A stretch of 64,000 nt of DNA from Rhodococcus opacus B4 (GTDB lineage Bacteria; Actinomycetota; Actinomycetes; Mycobacteriales; Mycobacteriaceae). Positions 57,633 to 64,000 of the stretch are shown piece after piece. The stretch covers positions 2,728,001-2,792,000 of the forward strand of contig NC_012522.1 of the NCBI RefSeq assembly GCF_000010805.1, written 5' to 3'. The notes under the pieces are model-generated. The model did not search any database. It had not been told where the DNA came from and saw nothing but the letters and a program-made list of their open reading frames with translations. Position numbers and translations under genes: made by a program. How positions within the stretch are numbered: position 1 is the first letter of the stretch; every line of letters begins with the position of its first letter.

Positions 57633-58505
57633 ATGATTCTGGAGTTCGCTGTCGCCGACGAGTGGTCGGGGCCGTATGCAATCACGGCCGGACCTGACCA
57701 AGCCCTGTGGCTGACGCTCGTCCACGCCGGTCGGATCGCGCGCCTCACCGTCCACGGCGAGGTCGCCACTTATCCGCTCGACACCGCCGATTGTGGGCCC
57801 ACGATAATCACACCGGGCCCCGACGGCGCCCTGTGGTTCACACGATTCCGTGACCATCGGATCGGGCGGATGACGCTCGACGGTATGACCGAGTCCTTCC
57901 CGACTCCGACAGCGGGCAGCGGCCCGTTCGGAATCGTCACCGGCCCGGACGGTGCCTTGTGGTTCACCGAGATGAATACCGACCGGATCGGGCGGATCTC
58001 CATGGACGGGCAGATCACTGAGTTTCCGCTGCCCACGGACGGTGGGTTCCCGTCGGCGATCACGGCAGGTCCGGACGATGCGCTGTGGTTCACCCTCAAC
58101 CAGGCGAACGCGATCGGCCGTATCGACGTCGACGGCAACGTCGCGGTGCATGCTCTGCCCGGTTCCGCCGCCGGGCCCGTGGGGATCACCCGCGGAACCG
58201 ACGACGCGCTGTGGTTCGTCGAGATCGGCGCCGGGCAGATCGGCCGGATCTCTGTCGACGGCCGGATCGACGAGTTTCCGCTACCGGACCGCTCGGCGCG
58301 ACCTCACGCCATCGTCGCTGATCTCGACGACGGTTGCTGGTTCACCGAATGGGGCGCAAACCGGATCGGGCACATCGGGTTGGACGGTGCCATCACCGAA
58401 TATGACCTGCCGACACCGTCTTCGGAACCGCACGGCATCGTCGCCGGACCGGACGGTGCGGTCTGGGTTGCCCTGGAAATCGGGCGCGTTGCCTACGGCC
58501 CGTGA
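57633..58505 (+). CDS. vgb: Virginiamycin B lyase-like protein
   Basis: Encodes 290 residues forming a seven-bladed beta-propeller of about 42-residue repeats, each with GPDGALWFT...RIGRI. This is the Vgb streptogramin B lyase layout (about 295 residues), which linearises streptogramin B by breaking its ester without water. Catalytic residues can be placed: His in RPHAI (Vgb H228), Glu and His in SEPHGIV (E268, H270) and Glu in WVALEIG (E284). No signal peptide. ATG at 57633; longer frames upstream are shadows of the PP-loop gene. Propellers of this type also serve other functions, so antibiotic inactivation is a prediction. Confidence 0.82.
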   Translation: MILEFAVADEWSGPYAITAGPDQALWLTLVHAGRIARLTVHGEVATYPLDTADCGPTIITPGPDGALWFTRFRDHRIGRMTLDGMTESFPTPTAGSGPFGIVTGPDGALWFTEMNTDRIGRISMDGQITEFPLPTDGGFPSAITAGPDDALWFTLNQANAIGRIDVDGNVAVHALPGSAAGPVGITRGTDDALWFVEIGAGQIGRISVDGRIDEFPLPDRSARPHAIVADLDDGCWFTEWGANRIGHIGLDGAITEYDLPTPSSEPHGIVAGPDGAVWVALEIGRVAYGP

Positions 58506-58542
58506 GTACTTGTCAACCGCCCGACGTTAATAAGTACTCACG
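58501..58542. repeat. 3'-end palindromic repeat, family E, copy 3
   Basis: CGTGAGTACTT (58501-58511) and AAGTACTCACG (58532-58542) with TCAACCGCCCGACGTTAAT between them. The Vgb-like stop TGA (58503-58505) is inside the left arm; the helicase stop on the other strand is 5 bases after the right arm. So it serves two convergent genes. Confidence 0.85.
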
Positions 58543-58546
58543 GGCC

Positions 58547-61500
58547 TTAGGCATGAGCGGCGTGCTTGCCCCGCTCGGTCGCGGCGGCGGCGTCGCGGGC
58601 AGCGCGCTCGGCGGCGGCGGCCTCGATGGCCATCGCGTGATCGACCGCGTGCGGGGCGATGCCCAGGTTGTCGAGCGTGTCCCACAGGCTCGACAGCGCG
58701 GCCTTCGGGTCGAGGTAGTACTCCGATTCGCGGACGCGCCAGAACGTCCAGCCGCACCGTTTCAGTTCCTGCTCGCGTTCGAGGTCCGCGATCCGCTGTT
58801 CCGGGGTGGTGGAGAACGCGTCGGCGTCGCATTCGACGGCGAGCCTCATGGTGCCGCCGGTGACGACGAGGTCGATGCGCCGATTGTTCACCTCGACTTG
58901 GGAATTGACGTGGTAGCCGCGTTCGGCGATGTCGTTGAACACCCGCTGTTCGAGGAGATTGTCGAACGGTGGGATCCGCACGTCGCGGTCGACGTCCTGC
59001 GGCATGGGGTCGGCCGGGGCCGGCGACGTCGACATCATGTAGCTGAGCAGGGAGTTGCGCAGGTCGGCCCGCTTCAGTTCGTCGACGGTCACGGAGTGGA
59101 ACAGCCACAGCTGATCCTGCGCGCGGGTCGCCGCGACGTTGAACCGCCGCTTGTACTGGTTCGCGGTCAGCGGTGCGAAGTTCTGCTCGGGTCCCACGAC
59201 CATCGACAGGAAGACGACGCTCCGTTCGTCGCCCTGGAAGTCCGGCGGCGTCCCGACGCGCAGTCGCCGCTGCTCCCACTGTTCGATGCCGATCCGCTTG
59301 ACGAGTTCGGTGCGGATCGCGTCGACCTGGGACTGCCCCTGCAACACGACGATTCCGAACGTCTTGCCGTCGTAGCGGGGATCGACGAGGCATTCGATGA
59401 GCTGATCGACGAGGGCGGCGGCCTCGACCTGGTTGGTGAGCGTCGAGTCCTTCCCCGACACGAAGGCCTCGGATACGTACGTATGTTTCAGCGGCGGAAG
59501 CCGGTCCGCGCCGAACTGCCGCACCGGGACCAGCGGCAGTTCGCCGTAGAACTGGGTGCTGGACCAGTTGATGATCTCGGGCATCGAGCGGAAGTGCTCG
59601 CGGAGCCGGACGACCTGCCCGAAGCTGGTGCGCAGGATCGAGAACAAACTCGACCGCGGCGTGAGCGTCGCCTGGACGTACTCGGGGAGGTCGGGCAGGT
59701 ACGCGTCCAGTCGGGTGAACACGTCGTCGAGGGTGCCGCTGGTGGGGATGTCGGCGGGGGCGCATTGCTTGTCGTCGCCGACGACGATGACCCGCGGCGC
59801 CAGCCACAGCAGGAACAGGTTGGTGATGTCGGCCTGACTCGCCTCGTCGACGATGACGACGTCGAAGCTGCCCGGCACGGGCGGGATGGACGCGAGGACC
59901 TGCTGCAGCGGCATCACCCACGCGGGCACGGCGCCCTGCGCCTCCCCCATCGCGGATCGTGCTGCGCTGCGGTACTTCTCGGCGTACTTTCCGGCGCCGG
60001 CGCCGATGCTCGAGATGTGCTCGCGGTACGTCTGCAGCGCCCGCACCTGGTCGGCCGTGAGGTGTTCGAGGCAGTCGCGCCAGGCGGTGGCCGCCGCGAG
60101 CCGCGCGGTGAGGTGCGCGAGATCGGCGTCGACGGCGTTGAGTTCGGCTTCGAGTTCCTGCTCACGGCCGGCCCGGTGCTGGTCGGTGACCCATTGGCGG
60201 GCGCGGCGCCACGCCCAGGCCTCCGACATCTGCCAGCTCATCTCGTCCCACTCGGTGAGTGCCGCCGTCCTGCGCACCAGGTCGTACAGTGCCGGGGCGA
60301 CGGGTGAGAGCCGGTCGGACAGCTCGTCGAAGGTCCGCTGATCCTGCTGTTCGACGCGGGCGATCGCGTAGCGGGTGAGGGCCTCCGAGAGGGCGGCGTT
60401 GTCGGCCTGATCGAGCGCCGCCACCAGGGCGGTGCCTTCCGGCGACGGTCCGGCGTCGACCTCGGTGGAGACGGCCGTGACGATGGTGTCGAGTTCCGCA
60501 CGCGCACTGTCCACGTCGGCGCGGGTGGTGATGGCCTCGGCGGCCCCGGCCACCGCGGTGGCGTCCGCGAGGTTGCGGATCCGCGGCGCGTTCGGCGACA
60601 GCGCGAACAGTTCACGGGCCAGCGCGTCGCGGGCGACGAGGAGGGCGCGCACGCGGGCCACCCGGCCGACGATCATGTTGAGGCTGTCGACCTGCACGGC
60701 ACGGGACCCGTTCATGTCCACCGGAATCCGCAGATCGGCCAGCAGGGTGGCGGCGGTCTGCGCGGCGTCGTGGGCGCGCAGGTGCTCGGTCACCAGTCGC
60801 ACCGCGGCGGCGGTCGTGGCGGGGACGCCGTCGACGGTGGCGTCGAGGCCGAGTTCCTCGACGGCCTTCTGCTCCTCACTGCGGCGGAAGCGGGCCTTCC
60901 ACTCGACGGTGCCGGACTCCATGGCCACGGCGAGCGCGCCCACCGCCTGCAGGGCGGGTCTGGTCATGACGGCGCACTGGACGTCCTGCGCACCGATGTA
61001 CCGGTCGGCGGCGGCGGCCGCCTCGACGATCGCGGGCAGCGCGTCCAGGCGACCCCACAGGTGGGTGGCCCGGCCGGACAGGACGGTGTCGGCGAGGCTC
61101 TGGAATTGACCGTCGAGGTCGAGGACGTCGTGGGCGCGCGCCTGCAGTTCCTTGCAGTGCCGGCGAATGGAGAACGCGGTCTCGGGATCGACGCCGCCGA
61201 GGACCTCGAGCAGGTGCGCCGACTGCGGGGTGTCGATGGGGATGCTGGTCGACGCCCGCGAGCAGAGCCGTTCGAGTTCGGCCCGGTTCGGCAGCAGGGA
61301 GTCCAGCGCGGGAAGCGTCTGGCGTGCTCGCTGCGCGCGCTCCGGGGACGCCGTCACGCACAGCCGGCGCAGGGTCTCGACCTCGGTGCCGGTGAGCGGC
61401 GGTTGCTCGCTCAGCAGCGGTCCGGGAAGCCACTCGAACGCGTCCTGCAGGCCCATGACCTTGCGGACGATGGCGGCGGCGGTGCCCTCGTAGCCGTCGG

Positions 61501-63046
61501 CGACGGCGTCGTGCTGGTACGTCTCGGACTCGCGTAGAGCCTTCACCTGCTCGAGCACGACGGCCCGCTTCTGCACGGCCTCGTCCCGCTGGGCGCGGAG
61601 GTCGGCGATCTTCTGGCCCTCGCTGTGCGGGTTGAACGACGACTTCCGTTCGGCGATGGTCGCCACACTGCGGGTGAGCTCGTCCGAGCCGCCGCGGGAC
61701 AGATCGGTGATCGAGACGCACAGTTCCTGCATCTCGGGCGGGAGCTTGTCCCTCAGGACGCGGAGCGCCTGCGCCTTCTCGCTCGTGACGAGCACCCGCT
61801 GGCCGCGCGCGAGCAGCGCCGACACCAGGTTGGCGATCGTGTGGGTCTTGCCCGTCCCGGGCGGGCCTTCGACCACCACTCCGCTGTCGCCGCCGAGCCG
61901 CTCGATGATCTGCGACTGCTCGGCGTTGGCCGGAAGCGGGAAGAGCGGGTCCTCGGCGAGCGTCGACGAAGTGGCGGCGCCCGTGCGCTCGAGCCACGAC
62001 AGCCGGTCCGCCGGTTCGATCGCCTCGACCAGTTGGGCGAGCCCGAGCGGGACGGTCGCGCCGTCGCGGTCGAGGTGGGAGATCATCTGCTCGTAATACT
62101 CGACCAGGGCGAACGCGCTGCGCTTGCGCAGCACCAGCGCCGGCGACAGCGTGATGGTGCCGTTCGCGTCGCCGGAGGGTGGCCGGGCGTCGTCGTGGAC
62201 GGCGACGTACGCCGTCAGCGATTTCGGCGCCCAGTCCGCGAGCAGTGCGCCGACGCCGTCGCTCAGCGGCGACAGGGCGGTGTCCTGCAGTTGCTTCTGC
62301 AGCGGCATCGCGTGCGCGCTGTCGTAGACGTCCAGTCCGGTGAACAACTGGGAATCTTCGAGCCGGGGCTGGGAGCCCGCGATCAGCCGCACCAGCAGGT
62401 CGCCGGTCCGGGGATCACGGTGAATGCTCGCGGACTGGGTGACCAGGTGGGTCTGGACGCCGCCGTCCGGACCGGCGCCCGCCAGGGTCAGCAGTCCGGA
62501 CGCGAGAACGAGTTCGATCGACTCGGGTCGGGCGTTCAGTTCCTGCAGCATCCGCTGCAGCGACTGGTACAGATCGGCGTGCGGGCGGCGCTCCCGATCC
62601 GCCTTCGCCCACGCCTGCCAGCGCGGCACGTAGGCGTCGAAAGCCTGCCGGACGTCGTATGCGCGGCGCACGTCGTATTCCTCGTCCGCGTCCTCGGCGT
62701 ACGCGTCGGACGGGTTCAGCTCGAGGTCGGACCGTGAACTGTCGGCGCGGGCCGACTGGTCCACCCAGCCGGCCAGGACGGTGGGCAGGTCCGGCGGATC
62801 CTCGACTCCGATGAGGGGCACACGCAGGACGATGTCGCCCTGCGCGGCGTCGGAATCGAGTTGGATCGTCCGGCCGTCATGATGCAGCCATTCGACCTGT
62901 TCGTGCTGGTCGACGCGGAGAACCGGCTTGGTGCGAGCCCGGACGATCTCACGCAGGAACTGCAGCAGGCGCTGGACGCGGCCTGCGAGCTCGGCGTCGT
63001 TTTCGGGACTCGACAATGTAAACCTCTGCGAATTCTCGGTGATCAC
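58547..63046 (-). CDS. SF1 helicase fused to a Vsr/MTES_1575-type nuclease domain
   Basis: Encodes 1,499 residues. The order is: an N-terminal region of about 380 residues with no clear motif, SF1 (Upf1-like) helicase with Walker A GPPGTGKT at about 394-401, a long helical insert (about 470-1040), Walker B FDVVIVDEASQAD at about 1062-1074, GDDKQCAP, TPPDFQGDERSVVFLS (motif V) and NVAATRAQDQLWLF (motif VI); then a C-terminal REase-like domain from about 1360 with LLEQRVF, RRIDLVV and LAVECDAD (D1392, E1405) as active residues. This layout is common in putative defence genes. A possible start at 63046 (MITENSQRF). No partner gene is adjacent. It is a lone gene with repeats at its 3' end. Function in DNA repair or defence is inferred. 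Confidence 0.82.
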   Translation of the reverse strand: MITENSQRFTLSSPENDAELAGRVQRLLQFLREIVRARTKPVLRVDQHEQVEWLHHDGRTIQLDSDAAQGDIVLRVPLIGVEDPPDLPTVLAGWVDQSARADSSRSDLELNPSDAYAEDADEEYDVRRAYDVRQAFDAYVPRWQAWAKADRERRPHADLYQSLQRMLQELNARPESIELVLASGLLTLAGAGPDGGVQTHLVTQSASIHRDPRTGDLLVRLIAGSQPRLEDSQLFTGLDVYDSAHAMPLQKQLQDTALSPLSDGVGALLADWAPKSLTAYVAVHDDARPPSGDANGTITLSPALVLRKRSAFALVEYYEQMISHLDRDGATVPLGLAQLVEAIEPADRLSWLERTGAATSSTLAEDPLFPLPANAEQSQIIERLGGDSGVVVEGPPGTGKTHTIANLVSALLARGQRVLVTSEKAQALRVLRDKLPPEMQELCVSITDLSRGGSDELTRSVATIAERKSSFNPHSEGQKIADLRAQRDEAVQKRAVVLEQVKALRESETYQHDAVADGYEGTAAAIVRKVMGLQDAFEWLPGPLLSEQPPLTGTEVETLRRLCVTASPERAQRARQTLPALDSLLPNRAELERLCSRASTSIPIDTPQSAHLLEVLGGVDPETAFSIRRHCKELQARAHDVLDLDGQFQSLADTVLSGRATHLWGRLDALPAIVEAAAAADRYIGAQDVQCAVMTRPALQAVGALAVAMESGTVEWKARFRRSEEQKAVEELGLDATVDGVPATTAAAVRLVTEHLRAHDAAQTAATLLADLRIPVDMNGSRAVQVDSLNMIVGRVARVRALLVARDALARELFALSPNAPRIRNLADATAVAGAAEAITTRADVDSARAELDTIVTAVSTEVDAGPSPEGTALVAALDQADNAALSEALTRYAIARVEQQDQRTFDELSDRLSPVAPALYDLVRRTAALTEWDEMSWQMSEAWAWRRARQWVTDQHRAGREQELEAELNAVDADLAHLTARLAAATAWRDCLEHLTADQVRALQTYREHISSIGAGAGKYAEKYRSAARSAMGEAQGAVPAWVMPLQQVLASIPPVPGSFDVVIVDEASQADITNLFLLWLAPRVIVVGDDKQCAPADIPTSGTLDDVFTRLDAYLPDLPEYVQATLTPRSSLFSILRTSFGQVVRLREHFRSMPEIINWSSTQFYGELPLVPVRQFGADRLPPLKHTYVSEAFVSGKDSTLTNQVEAAALVDQLIECLVDPRYDGKTFGIVVLQGQSQVDAIRTELVKRIGIEQWEQRRLRVGTPPDFQGDERSVVFLSMVVGPEQNFAPLTANQYKRRFNVAATRAQDQLWLFHSVTVDELKRADLRNSLLSYMMSTSPAPADPMPQDVDRDVRIPPFDNLLEQRVFNDIAERGYHVNSQVEVNNRRIDLVVTGGTMRLAVECDADAFSTTPEQRIADLEREQELKRCGWTFWRVRESEYYLDPKAALSSLWDTLDNLGIAPHAVDHAMAIEAAAAERAARDAAAATERGKHAAHA

Positions 63047-63186
63047 GTGCGCTTGCCCCCGCCGTGCACACTATCGGGTCGAGGGGGTGAAGTTCGAGGC
63101 GTCGTCCCCTGTCAGGGGGACTGGACGGTCGCTCGAGGAGCCGATCGGACCTGCATTGGTACCGACTGGTCTCTACTATTCATCCA

Positions 63187-64000
63187 ATGACGGTGACGCG
63201 CATCACGAAGCTGGCCGCGGTGATCGCGACCGTCGCACTGACGGCGCTGGGAGGTGGCTACGTGTCGGCTGCCGCTCCCGCGCCGGGGGCCCGGGTCACC
63301 GTCTCGTCCGACGGGTTCGCGCTCGACGGGCAACCGTGGTGGCCGACCGGGTTCAACGCCTACCAGCTGGCCACGAACTGGTCGGTCAATTGGGGTTGCG
63401 GCGCGATGGTCGACCTCGACTCCTACTTCGACGCGCTGCCGCCGCACTCGCTGACCCGTTTCAACCTCTTCCAGGCGCTGGCGATCAACCGCTTCACCGG
63501 ACAACTGGACTTCGGGCCGATGGACGCCGTGTTCGCGGCGGCCGAGGCGCACGACCAGATGCTGATCCCCGTACTCGCACCCCAGGACGGGGCGTGCGAG
63601 GACGGGGTGTTCAAGGGCAGGCAGTGGTACGCGGACGGCTGGACGACGATGACGCCGGGTGCGCCCCGCACGCTGATGAGCTTTCGGGACTGGACGCGGA
63701 CGGCCGTCGACCGATTCCGGGGTTCGCCGTCACTCGCGGCGTGGGAACTCGTCGGGGAGCCGGAGACGAGCACGTGCACCGACGCCGACTGCGCGTGGTG
63801 GACCCGGTCGTGCGAGCCCGGTGCGGCGCAGGTGCTGCGGAATTTCTTCGACGCCGCCGGCGCCGAGGTGCGGGCCCGTGATCCGCGCACGCTGATCACG
63901 GCGGGATTCACCGGCGGCGGCCAGTGCGGAACCCAGGGCGACGAGTACCAATTCGTCTCGGCGTCACCGTATGTCGACATCGTGCAGTACCACGACTATG
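63187..64000 (+). CDS. Secreted glycoside hydrolase (cellulase/mannanase-like), cut by the window end
   Basis: The open frame starts with ATG at 63187 and runs past the end of the window for at least 271 codons. It begins with a signal peptide (MTVTRITKLAAVIATVALTA, LGGGYVSAAAP). Then VSSDGFALDGQPWWPTGFNAYQLATNW, LTRFNLFQALA and WELVGEPETSTCTDADCAWW. The GEPE in the place of the Asn-Glu-Pro of GH5-type enzymes may hold the acid/base Glu. Cysteine pairs in the later part fit an exported protein. It is divergent from the helicase with 140 bases between. Substrate, such as a beta-mannan or glucan, is not known, and the second catalytic Glu is beyond the window. Confidence 0.78.
   Translation, partial: MTVTRITKLAAVIATVALTALGGGYVSAAAPAPGARVTVSSDGFALDGQPWWPTGFNAYQLATNWSVNWGCGAMVDLDSYFDALPPHSLTRFNLFQALAINRFTGQLDFGPMDAVFAAAEAHDQMLIPVLAPQDGACEDGVFKGRQWYADGWTTMTPGAPRTLMSFRDWTRTAVDRFRGSPSLAAWELVGEPETSTCTDADCAWWTRSCEPGAAQVLRNFFDAAGAEVRARDPRTLITAGFTGGGQCGTQGDEYQFVSASPYVDIVQYHDY

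Overview
The window is about 64 kb of GC-rich chromosomal DNA with densely packed, often overlapping genes, many GTG starts and a very large catabolic repertoire. Gene content and layout (a full phenylacetate regulon, an nicotinoprotein-type alcohol dehydrogenase, FixJ-type regulation, type III glutamine synthetase) point to a Rhodococcus of the jostii/opacus type. This is an inference from gene content, not from a marker gene. I see no rRNA, tRNA, CRISPR array or intact insertion sequence.

Region 1 (0-4.9 kb): an alpha-methylacyl-CoA racemase-type enzyme, two tandem acyl-CoA dehydrogenases and an M20 amidohydrolase. Region 2 (4.9-14.3 kb): a methylated-amine module. On the minus strand lie a type III glutamine synthetase / gamma-glutamylmethylamide synthetase homologue, a three-gene split glutamate-synthase-like enzyme and a SoxB-like FAD oxidase. 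Divergent from these are a cupin, three dimethylamine-monooxygenase-type subunits and a TetR regulator. Region 3 (14.3-18 kb): a decayed antitoxin/RES toxin locus, a HutD-like protein, an ammonium transporter and an AraC sensor domain that lacks its DNA-binding domain.

Region 4 (18-28.3 kb): amine catabolism, with an XRE-cupin regulator, aldehyde dehydrogenase, NDMA-dependent alcohol dehydrogenase, TetR regulator, copper/TPQ amine oxidase, APC permease, a His/Met-rich membrane protein and an amidohydrolase. Region 5 (28.6-40.6 kb): a complete iac-type indole-3-acetate cluster (iacA-B-I-C-D-E-F, iacG, iacH) with a DUF485/SSS permease pair and a histidine kinase and response regulator placed apart from each other. 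Region 6 (40.7-53.5 kb): the phenylacetyl-CoA pathway (paaABCDEK, paaJFHG, paaZ, paaI) with an AraC regulator and three similar palindromic operators. Together regions 4-6 could take aryl-ethylamines (phenylethylamine, tryptamine) to arylacetates and then to catechol or acetyl-/succinyl-CoA.

Region 7 (53.5-64 kb): accessory genes. Two paralogous PP-loop ATPases flank an alpha/beta hydrolase; a virginiamycin B lyase homologue, a 1,499-residue SF1 helicase fused to a nuclease domain, and the start of a secreted glycoside hydrolase follow. Two families of palindromic repeats sit exactly at gene 3' ends: four copies of one (3.6, 15.2 and 40.6 kb) and three of the other, all in region 7.
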